Source: Bacillus velezensis (GTDB taxonomy: Bacteria > Bacillota > Bacilli > Bacillales > Bacillaceae). From it: a DNA stretch of 64,000 nucleotides. Location of the stretch: positions 1 through 64,000 of the forward strand of contig NZ_LLZC01000003.1 of assembly GCF_001461825.1 (NCBI RefSeq), read 5' to 3'. Both the position numbers and the translations under genes were made by a program. Below the pieces are notes generated by a model that had not been told where the DNA came from, ran no database searches, and saw only the letters and a list, made by a program, of their open reading frames with translations. How positions within the stretch are numbered: position 1 is the first letter of the stretch; every line of letters begins with the position of its first letter. Positions 50,934 to 59,485 of the stretch are shown piece after piece.

Positions 50934-52109
50934 TTATTCTGCACTGTATTCAGATGAGGTTTTTTCAGACGTTAATGATGCAAGCGAAAGCACACCGCAC
51001 ATCGCGATGACAACACCCGCTGATCCGATCCATGTCACTGACGCAAGAGACAGATGAGTGACAACAATGCCCCCGATGCCCGCCCCGGCTGCCATAGCCA
51101 GCTGCATCACAGACTGGTTGAGGCCAAGTAATACACCCGATGATTCAGGCTCCATCGTTGCCAAATGATACTGCTGAGCAGGCCCAGATGACCAGGCTGC
51201 GAAGGACCAAAATATAAGCACTGCCGCCGCTCCGAAAGCAGAATGTGTGACAAACGGCAATAACATGAGCATGATAGCATGAAGCGCCATTCCGCCGATT
51301 AATGTCATACGCGCCCCCCATTTGTCTGCGCTGAAACCGCCTGCTTTAGAACCGGCAAGACTTGCAACACCGAAAATAAGCAGCAATGTACTCAGTATTC
51401 CGCTGCCGATATGAGTGACGTTCAGTAAATACGGAGAAAGGTACGTATACGCAACCGAATAGCCTCCGAGCCAAAAAAACGTAATGGCCAGCCCGACAGC
51501 CACCTTTCGTTTCTTCAAAAGAGAAAATTGCTGAATGAGCGGCACCGGTTTATCTCCTTTTATCTCAGGCAGCGCGAAACGTATAATAAGCATGGCAATG
51601 ATTCCGATTGCCGCAATTCCGGCGAAAACCACCTTCCAGCCGAAAGCTTCAGACACGGTTCTTCCGATCGGAACACCGATAATGAGCGCCGCCGTAAACC
51701 CCATAATGACGGTTGCGAGAGAACTTGCCTGTTTTCCCGGGGGAGCGATTTTTGCTGCGATCGTAAGCGCGGTGACCACCACAGTTCCTGCTCCAAGCGC
51801 CATGATCACCCGCGCTCCCGCAAATAAGCCGAATCCCTGCACAAGGAAAGAAATGATATTTCCGATTACAAACAATCCAAGAGCATAGATCATGAGCTTC
51901 CTTCTGTCCAGTTTTGCTGTAAGGGCCATCATGACAGGCGTTCCGATTGCATAAACAAGTGAAAAAATCGTAATCAGCTGCCCTGCCGCTGCCACAGTAA
52001 CTCCCAAGGAACCTGCAATTTTATCAAGCATCCCGGATATCACATATTCAGACGTCCCCACTAAAAAACTGATAATTGCCAAAATGTAAATCTTCCAGGT
52101 ATTTTGCAC
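50934..52109 (-). CDS. MFS exporter (DHA1, AraJ/PbuE-like)
   Basis: A 391-aa transporter with 12 hydrophobic segments. It shows the DHA1 loop-2/3 motif (AKLDRRKLMIYALGLFVIGN) and PIGRTVSEAFGWKVVFAG-type antiporter motif C region. Drug or purine efflux is likely; substrate unknown. The GTG at 52109 is chosen because AAGGAG is 8 nt upstream; a GTG at 52118 overlaps that site. An ArsR-type regulator gene precedes it on the same strand, and operator-like palindromes lie in front of both. Confidence 0.85.
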   Translation of the reverse strand: MQNTWKIYILAIISFLVGTSEYVISGMLDKIAGSLGVTVAAAGQLITIFSLVYAIGTPVMMALTAKLDRRKLMIYALGLFVIGNIISFLVQGFGLFAGARVIMALGAGTVVVTALTIAAKIAPPGKQASSLATVIMGFTAALIIGVPIGRTVSEAFGWKVVFAGIAAIGIIAMLIIRFALPEIKGDKPVPLIQQFSLLKKRKVAVGLAITFFWLGGYSVAYTYLSPYLLNVTHIGSGILSTLLLIFGVASLAGSKAGGFSADKWGARMTLIGGMALHAIMLMLLPFVTHSAFGAAAVLIFWSFAAWSSGPAQQYHLATMEPESSGVLLGLNQSVMQLAMAAGAGIGGIVVTHLSLASVTWIGSAGVVIAMCGVLSLASLTSEKTSSEYSAE

Positions 52110-52143
52110 CTGACACACTCCTTCATTGATGATTTATATAAAG

Positions 52144-52166
52144 ATATATTGTGATATATCGATATA
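52144..52166. promoter_or_regulatory. Operator-like palindromes upstream of the MFS gene
   Basis: TATATCGATATA (52155-52166) and an overlapping ATATATTGTGATATAT (52144-52159) resemble the site before the ArsR gene (ATATCGT...ACGATAT). Confidence 0.5.
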
Positions 52167-52214
52167 AAAGGTTGAACAAACAGAAACAAATCGCAATATG
52201 TCGATGTGTATCCG

Positions 52215-52250
52215 GAAAAAGAAACTGAATCCCTCTTCTAAAGGATTCAG
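52215..52250 (-). terminator. Terminator of the ArsR-type gene
   Basis: CTGAATCC/GGATTCAG stem, 10-nt loop, then TTTCTTTTT on the minus strand. It separates the regulator from the exporter. Confidence 0.85.
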
Positions 52251-52252
52251 CC

Positions 52253-52555
52253 CTACATTTCGCGCTGAAAATAATCGGCCATCGCCTTTATCGCTTCTTC
52301 ATCTCTTTTATAATAGGTGTATTTGCCAATCCGTTTTGTTTGGATAAGGCCCGCCCGCTGAAGAATGGAAAGATATTGAGACGCCGTTGACTGTGTCATC
52401 TGAAGCTTATCGGTGATCTGGCTGACACATACTCCGATCTCATTCATATCAATGCCATCATGCGGGGCGAAGTGACGGTCCGGCTCTTTCAGCCATTGTA
52501 AAATCTCAAGCCGTGACTCATTAGACAACGCTTTAAAAACATCAATAGGTTTCAT
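52253..52555 (-). CDS. ArsR-family transcriptional regulator
   Basis: A 100-aa winged-helix protein (FKALSNESRLEILQWL, QITDKLQMTQSTASQYLSIL, IGKYTYYKRDEEAI). It lacks the ELCVCDL metal site; single Cys in IGVCVSQI. It probably represses itself and the downstream MFS exporter via the ATATCGT palindromes. Similar ArsR-MFS pairs (YdeT-like) exist in B. subtilis. The ribosome site is weak (AAAG). Confidence 0.85.
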   Translation of the reverse strand: MKPIDVFKALSNESRLEILQWLKEPDRHFAPHDGIDMNEIGVCVSQITDKLQMTQSTASQYLSILQRAGLIQTKRIGKYTYYKRDEEAIKAMADYFQREM

Positions 52556-52565
52556 ACGCTTTATT

Positions 52566-52585
52566 ATATCGTGATTTTACGATAT
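52566..52585. promoter_or_regulatory. Candidate ArsR operator
   Basis: ATATCGT-N6-ACGATAT, a perfect 7-bp inverted repeat 10 bp upstream of the regulator start codon; autoregulation is likely. Confidence 0.65.
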
Positions 52586-52586
52586 G

Positions 52587-54521
52587 TCAATGTAGTTTTT
52601 CTTCAATCTCTATTTTTTGTTTTGCCTCTCTTATGATCCGGGACATAAAATCACTCACATTCTCTTCAAATGTGTCTTCCCGCCCGTATTGCCGTACATG
52701 TACAGATTGATGGCGGCACTCTTGATCTCCCACAACAGCAATATACGGTATTTTTTTCATTTGTGCTTCTCTGATTTTATAGCCGAGTTTTTCATCGCGC
52801 TGATCGAGCTCAGCCCGGATACCCGCTTTCTTCATTTGCAAGTGCACCTGTTCTGCGCAGTCCCGGTGTGCGGTGTTTGATACTGGGATGATTTTTGCCT
52901 GTACCGGTGCAAGCCATAAAGGGAACGCTCCCCCGAAATGTTCTGTAATGATTCCGAGAAATCTGTCGAGAGATCCGAATACCGCCCGGTGGATGACAAC
53001 AGGACGGACTTTTTGGTTTTTTTCATCAATATATGTTAAATCAAATTTCTCCGGCATTTGAAAATCCAGTTGGACAGTGGCGCATTGATGGCTCCGGTTC
53101 AGCGCATCTTTTATATGAATATCAATTTTCGGTCCGTAAAATGCGCCATCTCCCCGATTAAACCGAAAACGATATCCCTGTTCTTTTAATACTTTTTCTA
53201 ATGCGCTCTCAGCCCTGTCCCACAAGCGTTCGCTTCCCATGTAATCTTCCGGTCTTGTTGACAGCTCAATATCATAGGAAAAACCAAATGCGGTGTACAC
53301 CTCGTGAATCAGCTGCAGCGCCGAAGCGATTTCACTCTCGATCTGATCCTGCGTTACAAAAATGTGTGCGTCATCCTGGCAAAAAGATCTGACGCGGAGC
53401 AGGCCATTAAGCGCCCCGCTGAATTCGTGACGGTGCACCTGACCGAACTCAGCCATCCGAATCGGAAGATCACGATAAGAACGAAGCTTTTCTTTAAATA
53501 TGAGCATGTGGCCGGGGCAGTTCATCGGCTTTAACGCGAAGCGCTGATGATCGGCTTCTGAGAAATACATATTCTCTTTATAATGATCCCAGTGGCCGGA
53601 TTGCTCCCAAAGACGCTGGTTCATCATCATAGGGGTACGCACTTCCTGATAATGATAGGCATCCTGCTTTGAACGCAGAAATGATTCAAGCGTGTTTCGG
53701 ATAAACTGACCGTTCGGCAGATAAAAAGGCATACCCGGCGCCTCTTCCGAAAACATAAAAAGTTGTAACTCCGCTCCCAATTTCCGATGATTTCTCATCT
53801 CCGCCTCTTTCAACAGCTGAAAATGTCTGTTCAGCTCCTTTTCTGAGGAAAATGCTTTCCCATAGATGCGCTGGAGCATTTTTTGGTTGCTGTCGCCGCG
53901 CCAATAAGCCCCTGATACATGAGTGAGCGAAAAAGCTTTTATCTGTCCGGCAGACGCCAAGTGCGGACCCCGGCATAAATCAATGAATTCGCTCTGGCGG
54001 TATATACTGATTGTATCAGTCTGCGGAATACCCGCTAAGAGCTCAAGCTTCAGCGGTTCATGAGCAAACAGCTGCTCTGCCTCTTCTCTGGGGATTTCTT
54101 CTCTGATAATTTCCGGATTTTCCGAAATGATTCGGTTCATCTCTTTTTCAATGACGGCCAGGTCTTTTTCAGTAATCGTTTCATCCATATCAAAGTCATA
54201 ATAAAAGCCATTGTCAATAACGGGTCCGATCCCTAAACAAACCTTCGGATACAGACGTTTTACCGCTTGCGCCAATACGTGTGCTGCTGTGTGTCTCATC
54301 ACTTCCAGTCCTGCTTCAGACTGAAAACTGCACAGTTCAATCGCCGCATCCTTATGAATGCTTCTTCTAAGGTCATATAACGATCCGTTTACCTTTCCGG
54401 CGGCAGACGCCTTTTTCAGACTCGGACTGATTGATTGAGCGATCTCTTCTAACGTAACGCCTTTCCGGTATTTTTTTTGTTTTCCATCAGGAAAAGTAAT
54501 CACAATGTGTGGCTTCTTCAC
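52587..54521 (-). CDS. thrZ: Threonyl-tRNA synthetase 2
   Basis: A 644-aa class II synthetase that charges tRNA-Thr. It has an N-terminal TGS domain (~1-62), an editing domain with HxxxH at 77-81 (HTAAH) and a later Cys-His site near HVSGAYW, the catalytic core with motif 2 (QVHRHEFSGALNGLLRVRSF) and motif 3 (HRAVFGSLDRFLGIITEHFG), and the anticodon domain. The start is GTG with AAAGGAG upstream. Two T-box leaders identify it as the inducible second enzyme ThrZ rather than housekeeping ThrS. In B. subtilis thrZ lies elsewhere, so its place next to ggt is a species difference. Confidence 0.93.
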   Translation of the reverse strand: MKKPHIVITFPDGKQKKYRKGVTLEEIAQSISPSLKKASAAGKVNGSLYDLRRSIHKDAAIELCSFQSEAGLEVMRHTAAHVLAQAVKRLYPKVCLGIGPVIDNGFYYDFDMDETITEKDLAVIEKEMNRIISENPEIIREEIPREEAEQLFAHEPLKLELLAGIPQTDTISIYRQSEFIDLCRGPHLASAGQIKAFSLTHVSGAYWRGDSNQKMLQRIYGKAFSSEKELNRHFQLLKEAEMRNHRKLGAELQLFMFSEEAPGMPFYLPNGQFIRNTLESFLRSKQDAYHYQEVRTPMMMNQRLWEQSGHWDHYKENMYFSEADHQRFALKPMNCPGHMLIFKEKLRSYRDLPIRMAEFGQVHRHEFSGALNGLLRVRSFCQDDAHIFVTQDQIESEIASALQLIHEVYTAFGFSYDIELSTRPEDYMGSERLWDRAESALEKVLKEQGYRFRFNRGDGAFYGPKIDIHIKDALNRSHQCATVQLDFQMPEKFDLTYIDEKNQKVRPVVIHRAVFGSLDRFLGIITEHFGGAFPLWLAPVQAKIIPVSNTAHRDCAEQVHLQMKKAGIRAELDQRDEKLGYKIREAQMKKIPYIAVVGDQECRHQSVHVRQYGREDTFEENVSDFMSRIIREAKQKIEIEEKLH

Positions 54522-54554
54522 GGTCTGATCTCTCCTTTATTTTTAATAAAATAA

Positions 54555-54795
54555 AAAACACACTCATCCCAAAGAAAGGGACGAGTGTGTGTCAGACCCG
54601 CGGTTCCACCCAAATTCCCGCCACTTTAAGTGACGGCTCATTTTTGCCGTAACGCGGCTATACGGTATCGGCTGCTTTCGTTCACCGATACAGCTCAAAA
54701 GGCGGTAAGCTCATTCTTCGTGCCGGGAAGGTCTCAGCCGCGCCTCCCCTCTCTGTATGGCCGGTTAAAATGTCTCATGTCCTTTATCATTGCCA
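54555..54795 (-). promoter_or_regulatory. T-box leader, copy 1 (proximal)
   Basis: T-box sequence GGGTGGAACCGCGGG (54598-54612) is followed by a terminator with stem CACACTCGTCCC/GGGATGAGTGTG and a T run (54555-54592). Upstream stem I contains an ACC triplet (54706-54704, in GAGCTTACCGCC) that would serve as a Thr specifier. Uncharged tRNA-Thr binding prevents termination and turns on thrZ. Confidence 0.9.
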
Positions 54796-54814
54796 TTTTT
54801 CTTATATAAACATA

Positions 54815-55055
54815 AAAACACACTCATCCCAAAGAAAGGGACGAGTGTGTGTCAGACCCGCGGTTCCACCCAAATTCCCGCCACTTTAAGTGACGGCTCA
54901 TTTTTGCCGTAACGCGGCTATACGGTATCGGCTGCTTTCGTTCACCGATACAGCTCAAAAGGCGGTAAGCTCATTCTTCGTGCCGGGAAGGTCTCAGCCG
55001 CGCCCTCCCTCTCTGTATGGCCGGTTAAAATGTCTCATGTCCTTATCATTGCAGA
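54815..55055 (-). promoter_or_regulatory. T-box leader, copy 2 (distal)
   Basis: Repeats copy 1 at a fixed offset of 260 bp, with only a CCT/CTC change near 55006 and a one-base deletion near 55043. It has the same T-box, terminator and ACC specifier. Two stacked leaders multiply the tightness of control; B. subtilis thrZ is known to have three. Confidence 0.9.
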
Positions 55056-55067
55056 TACTTTATCCGA

Positions 55068-55113
55068 AAAACTTTCTTTTATTATACATAAATTTTCCGA
55101 AAAAGAAAGTTTT
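55068..55113 (-). promoter_or_regulatory. thrZ promoter inside a 13-bp inverted repeat
   Basis: TATAAT on the minus strand (55086-55081) lies in the loop of a perfect AAAACTTTCTTTT/AAAAGAAAGTTTT repeat (55068-55080, 55101-55113). The -35 is weak (CTTTCT at 17 nt). Confidence 0.65.
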
Positions 55114-55165
55114 TTTAAGAAAAACTAGAACGAAAAAAATTGGCGTACACAGCTGTCCTGTTTTC

Positions 55166-56032
55166 TCATCTTCCGTTCGGTAATGCTTTTAATCCATTCA
55201 GCAGTTCTTCAAACGCCGATGTCAAAAATAAATCACTCCGGTAGATGAATGATATATTCATATCCCGAAAATGTTCAGGGAGCTCATGAAGAAAAAGATT
55301 TTTCCTGTTTTGAAAATAACGGACGGCTGATGCAGGCAGAAAGGAAACCCCCATCCCCGCCTGCACCGCCCCAATAATGGCTTCCAACGTACCGAATTCA
55401 ATGATTTTATGTGCGGGCACTGCCTCTTCTTTCAGTATGTTTTTTATTTTGCGGCGGTGCGAACAGCCCGCGGCAAAATAAAGAATCGGATCTCGCAACA
55501 AGTCTTGCAAACTGCCTTCCCGCTTATTTGAGACCAAGACCAATTCTTCTTGAAATACAGCGACTTGCTCAAGATCTTCGTATTCGACCGGTCCATAAAC
55601 AAAAGCGCCGTCCAGCTCATAGTGTAAGACGCGCTGCACTAAGGTATGTGTATCACCGGTTGACAGAGACAGCTGTACTTTCGCGTAACGGCTGCAATAC
55701 TCCGTGAAAAATTGAGGGAGATGGACGGCTGCCGCCGTTTCAAGAGAACCGATTCGAAGCGGGCCGTTCGGATCGCCTGCCTCTTGCGCCGTTTTTTGCG
55801 CCTCATGCAGCAATTGAAGGATTCTGTCTGCGTCTTTTAATAAGTTTTCACCTGCGGGCGTCAGCGTCATCCCCCGATTTGTGCGGTAAAAAAGCTGTGT
55901 TTGCAATTGCCGTTCCAGCTGCTGAATCCGGTTTGTCACATTTGATTGAACATAATGCAGGCTTTCTGCCGCCTTTGAAATACTTCCTTTGCGGGCGACA
56001 GCCTGAAAAATCTTTAAGTCTCCGCTTTCCAT
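55166..56032 (-). CDS. yofA: LysR-family regulator YofA
   Basis: A 288-aa LysR protein: N-terminal winged helix (GDLKIFQAVARKGSISKAAE, VQSNVTNRIQQLERQL) and a C-terminal effector domain (GPLRIGSLETAAAVHLPQF). In B. subtilis YofA activates ftsW and cell-division genes at the end of growth. The ATG at 56032 is chosen by homology and by GAAGGTG upstream; the frame is open much further but crosses the yogA control region. Divergent from yogA. Confidence 0.9.
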   Translation of the reverse strand: MESGDLKIFQAVARKGSISKAAESLHYVQSNVTNRIQQLERQLQTQLFYRTNRGMTLTPAGENLLKDADRILQLLHEAQKTAQEAGDPNGPLRIGSLETAAAVHLPQFFTEYCSRYAKVQLSLSTGDTHTLVQRVLHYELDGAFVYGPVEYEDLEQVAVFQEELVLVSNKREGSLQDLLRDPILYFAAGCSHRRKIKNILKEEAVPAHKIIEFGTLEAIIGAVQAGMGVSFLPASAVRYFQNRKNLFLHELPEHFRDMNISFIYRSDLFLTSAFEELLNGLKALPNGR

Positions 56033-56060
56033 GTAAGGGCACCTTCTTGCTATGATTTTT

Positions 56061-56080
56061 ATTGATAGCCGGCTATCAAT
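56061..56080. promoter_or_regulatory. 20-bp perfect palindrome between yofA and yogA
   Basis: ATTGATAGCC/GGCTATCAAT, containing the T-N11-A form of LysR boxes. Likely YofA binding site acting on both divergent genes. Confidence 0.7.
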
Positions 56081-56147
56081 TTTCATTTGTTTACTGCAGC
56101 TGATACAGCCTGTAAAATCTTTCTCATCAATCATAAAGGAGAGAAGA

Positions 56148-57131
56148 ATGACGAATGCTCTTATCATACACGAAAATGGCTTTGATTTCAGGCAGGCACC
56201 TGACAAACGGCCGGGGAACGGCGAAGTAAAAATAAAGCTGAAAACAGCCGGATTAAACCATCGTGATTTGTTTTTAATGAAAAAACACGAAACCGGAAAC
56301 CATGAATTTACTCTCGGTTCAGACGGCGCGGGAATCGTAACCGAAATAGGACATGGCGTCCGGTCTCATTTACTGCATGCAGAAGTCATCATCAACCCGG
56401 TGCTGAATTGGAAGACTGTTGAGGACGTACCAGCCGTCCCTGATATTTTAGGAGGTCCGAGCGACGGAACATTTTCACCTTATGTCATTGTTCCTGCGGA
56501 AAATGCCGTTTTAAAACCGGAACACCTGACTTGGGAGGAAGCGGGCGTGCTGCCGTTATCAGCATTAACCGCTTATCGCGCCTTATTTACAAAAGGACAA
56601 TTAAAAAAAGGCGAACACCTTATCCTTCCGGGCATCGGAAGCGGCGTGGCAACATATGCCTTATTAATGGCAAAAGCTATCGGAGCGACAGTCAGCGTCA
56701 CTTCCCGCAGCGAAAACAAAAAACAAACCGCACTGTCATACGGTGCAGACCGGGCGATTGACAGCTACGGTGACTGGAATGAGGCGCTGAATGGCGAAAA
56801 AGCAGATATCATACTTGACGGTGTAGGCCCCGCCTTGTTTCAACACTATCTTGACATTATGAAACCGAATGGCCGGATCGTAACATTTGGCGCCAGTTCA
56901 GGCGATCAGCTCGGATTTCCTATTCGTTCGCTGTTTTTTCCGCAGATTCATATTCTCGGTACATCAATGGGAAGCAATGAGGAATTCGCGGATATTCTGG
57001 AATTGATAAACCGCTGCGGCATCCGTCCCATTATCGACCGCATGTACCCTCTCAGTGAAGCAGCTGCCGCTTTTAACAGAATGCGGGAAGGACGGCAGTT
57101 CGGCAATATCGGCTTTCGTATAGATGTCTAA
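56148..57131 (+). CDS. yogA: Zinc-type alcohol dehydrogenase-like oxidoreductase
   Basis: A 327-aa medium-chain dehydrogenase/reductase: GroES-like N-terminus ([31 protein letters not shown]) and Rossmann part ([19 protein letters not shown]). The catalytic-zinc cysteine and structural-zinc cysteines are absent, so it is more like a quinone-reductase type member using NADPH. AAAGGAG lies 7 nt before the ATG at 56148. Confidence 0.88.
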   Translation: MTNALIIHENGFDFRQAPDKRPGNGEVKIKLKTAGLNHRDLFLMKKHETGNHEFTLGSDGAGIVTEIGHGVRSHLLHAEVIINPVLNWKTVEDVPAVPDILGGPSDGTFSPYVIVPAENAVLKPEHLTWEEAGVLPLSALTAYRALFTKGQLKKGEHLILPGIGSGVATYALLMAKAIGATVSVTSRSENKKQTALSYGADRAIDSYGDWNEALNGEKADIILDGVGPALFQHYLDIMKPNGRIVTFGASSGDQLGFPIRSLFFPQIHILGTSMGSNEEFADILELINRCGIRPIIDRMYPLSEAAAAFNRMREGRQFGNIGFRIDV

Positions 57132-57135
57132 AAAA

Positions 57136-57158
57136 GAGGAGCGGACCCGTCCGTTTCC
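57136..57158. terminator. Bidirectional terminator between yogA and the ferritin-like gene
   Basis: AGGA-GCGGA/TCCGT-TTCCT stem with small mismatches; T-rich on both outer sides. Confidence 0.6.
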
Positions 57159-57869
57159 TTATTTGTTTATGAGTTTTTCCGCTCTGACATACTCTTGATA
57201 GGCTTCTTTCAAATAAACAAAAAAGTGTTTACCCCCGGCTTTTAAAACTTTTCGATGATAGAGCCACACGACGGGTAAAGTGCCCGTCAATAAAATAAAG
57301 CGGGAAAACACAGCACACGTATTGGTGATCTTTAAGCGGCGCCGGCCGAACTTGTGCAGTGCTTCCGCTTGAAATTCAATATGTTTTTCTTCATCAATTA
57401 AAATCTGCCCGCAAATTGATCGCAGACACACAGAGCCCGTCACGTTTTTTAAGGCGTCATAATAAACGGCGGCGATGATTTCCGCCGTCAGCAGCACCGT
57501 GATCGACTGCTCAAGGCTTGCAAATCGTCTCAGTCTGCGGAAGATTTGATCAACCCAATGCTTTTTCAGCTTTGGGATATTGTGCCGGTTCATGAATATT
57601 TCCAATTCACCCGCATGCCTTTGTTCTTCCTGAATAAATAAAATCAGCGCTTCCAGATAACTTTTGTCAGCACAATCCTTTAAGAAACGTTTTGCAGCAG
57701 CTATCAAAAACAGACCTTCTGAACTTTCGCCGATTTGAAACTGCTGAACTGAAGAACAAATAACGCGGCGCTCAGTTTCAGAAAGCTGATCATATTTACA
57801 GTTCAGTTCCTTGACTGCTGATTGATTTCTACGAAAATAATCTCTCCACTCTGTAAAACAAAATTCCAT
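57159..57869 (-). CDS. Ferritin-like diiron protein of unknown function
   Basis: A 236-aa helical protein with diiron-type motifs: EEQRHAGELEIF (ExxRH) in one helix and DEEKHIEFQAEAL (EExxH) in another, about 75 residues apart, plus further acidic residues in TVLLTAEIIAAVYYDAL. The spacing fits a four-helix ferritin-like bundle such as COQ7/AurF-like oxygenases or iron stores. A hydrophobic C-terminal segment (FSRFILLTGTLPVVWLYH) may touch the membrane. GGAGG is 7 nt before the ATG. It is not in the B. subtilis yogA-gltB interval as I remember it, so it looks like a lineage-specific insertion. Confidence 0.7.
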   Translation of the reverse strand: MEFCFTEWRDYFRRNQSAVKELNCKYDQLSETERRVICSSVQQFQIGESSEGLFLIAAAKRFLKDCADKSYLEALILFIQEEQRHAGELEIFMNRHNIPKLKKHWVDQIFRRLRRFASLEQSITVLLTAEIIAAVYYDALKNVTGSVCLRSICGQILIDEEKHIEFQAEALHKFGRRRLKITNTCAVFSRFILLTGTLPVVWLYHRKVLKAGGKHFFVYLKEAYQEYVRAEKLINK

Positions 57870-57940
57870 TTGTGATCCTCCATTCCCATCACGTTACCCT
57901 TATATGACCAATACAGGAAGAAGGAGGTTTCATTTCAATA

Positions 57941-57969
57941 CGAAAAACCGGCTGATCCCAGCCGGTTTT
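57941..57969 (-). terminator. Terminator of gltA-gltB
   Basis: AAACCGGCTG/CAGCCGGTTT perfect stem, 4-nt loop, then TTTTTC on the minus strand. Confidence 0.92.
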
Positions 57970-57987
57970 ATAAATAAACCCCTTTAT

Positions 57988-59469
57988 TTACGGTAAAACA
58001 GTGCTCCCCATTAAATAACTGTCGACTTCGCGCGCTGCTTCCCGGCCTTCATTAATCGCCCATACAATCAGGCTTTGGCCCCTTCTCGCATCCCCTGCGG
58101 CGAAAACACCGTCAACATTCGTTTTATAATCCCCATATGCCGCCTGAATTTTATGATTTGCCGAATCGACACCGAACTGTTTCAATAATGGCTGTTCTGT
58201 CCCTTCAAAACCGATGGCGATGAACACCAGCTGAGCAGGCCATACTTTTTCTGTACCGGGCAGTTCATGAAATTCATACTTTCCGAATTCGTTTCTGACT
58301 TTTTCCATTTGAATGGTGTGAATCTCTTGTAAGCGGCCCTGCTTATCGGCCACCATTTTTGTCGTCTGAATTGAATATTCTCTCGGGTCTTTGCCGAACT
58401 TTGCCTGCGCTTCTTCATAGGCGTATTCAAGGGTAAAGACGTGCGGCTGTTCAGGCCACATATTGTCGTTCGTGCGCGTTTGAGGAAGTTTAGGATGTTT
58501 CCCGAACTGATGCACGCTGCGCGCTTTTTGACGCAGCGCGGTTGCCACGCAATCAGCTCCTGTGTCTCCTCCGCCGATTACGATGACGTCTTTCCCTTTA
58601 GCGTCTATAAATTGTTTGTCTTTGAAGTTGGAATCTAAATAGCTTTTCGTCGCCAGTGTTAAATAGTCCATCGCATAATGGACGCCTTTTGCTTCCCGGC
58701 CTTCAATCAGCAGATTGCGCTGCTTTTGGGCGCCTGTGCACAAAATGACGGCATCAAATTGTTCTTTCAGTTCATCTGCCGTTATGTCAACGCCGATTTC
58801 GGTATTTGTTACAAAATCTATACCTTCCTGCGTCAAAAGCTTTATACGGCGTTCGACGACATTTTTCTCAAGCTTCATGCTCGGAATGCCGTACATCAGC
58901 AGGCCGCCGGCTCTGTCAGCACGCTCATAGACCGTTACGGAATGACCGGCTTGGTTCAGCTGATCAGCGCTTGCCAGACCTGCCGGGCCTGAACCGACGA
59001 CAGCGACTTTTTTACCTGTGCGTTTCGCTGGAATTCTCGGCTGTATCCATCCATTTTCAAAACCTTTGTCAATGATCGTCCGCTCGATGTTTTTAATTGA
59101 AACAGCCGGATCTGAAATGGCCAGCGTACAAGATCCTTCACAAGGAGCGGGACAGACCCGCCCTGTGAATTCAGGAAAGTTATTCGTTTTCAGAAGACGC
59201 TCCAAGGCTTCTTTCCAGCGCCCCCGATAGACGAGGTCATTCCACTCCGGTATCAGATTATAAATCGGGCAGCCGGAGGTAAAACCGTTGATATCAGCGC
59301 CGATTTGGCAAAACGGTGTGCCGCAATCCATACACCGCGCCCCCTGCCGCTTTGACGCTTCATCTGAAAATGGAGCCGAATACTCTTTCCAATCCTTTAA
59401 GCGAGTGAGAGGGTCCCGCTCAGCCGGTTTTTCTCGTTTTTCTTCCATGAATCCAGTTGGTTTCCCCAT
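57988..59469 (-). CDS. gltB: Glutamate synthase, small (NADPH) subunit
   Basis: A 493-aa flavoprotein that passes electrons from NADPH to the large subunit. The N-terminal part has cysteine clusters for 4Fe-4S centres ([25 protein letters not shown]); FAD site [19 protein letters not shown] site [14 protein letters not shown]; and the C-terminal [13 protein letters not shown]. It follows gltA by 16 nt. GGGGAGAGG precedes the ATG. Confidence 0.96.
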   Translation of the reverse strand: MGKPTGFMEEKREKPAERDPLTRLKDWKEYSAPFSDEASKRQGARCMDCGTPFCQIGADINGFTSGCPIYNLIPEWNDLVYRGRWKEALERLLKTNNFPEFTGRVCPAPCEGSCTLAISDPAVSIKNIERTIIDKGFENGWIQPRIPAKRTGKKVAVVGSGPAGLASADQLNQAGHSVTVYERADRAGGLLMYGIPSMKLEKNVVERRIKLLTQEGIDFVTNTEIGVDITADELKEQFDAVILCTGAQKQRNLLIEGREAKGVHYAMDYLTLATKSYLDSNFKDKQFIDAKGKDVIVIGGGDTGADCVATALRQKARSVHQFGKHPKLPQTRTNDNMWPEQPHVFTLEYAYEEAQAKFGKDPREYSIQTTKMVADKQGRLQEIHTIQMEKVRNEFGKYEFHELPGTEKVWPAQLVFIAIGFEGTEQPLLKQFGVDSANHKIQAAYGDYKTNVDGVFAAGDARRGQSLIVWAINEGREAAREVDSYLMGSTVLP

Positions 59470-59485
59470 GTTCCTCTCCCCTTTC

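Noticed and set aside
54890..55183. 97-aa plus-strand ORF over the distal T-box
   Set aside because: It is the complement of a structured leader, the same kind of frame is in copy 1, and it has no ribosome site.
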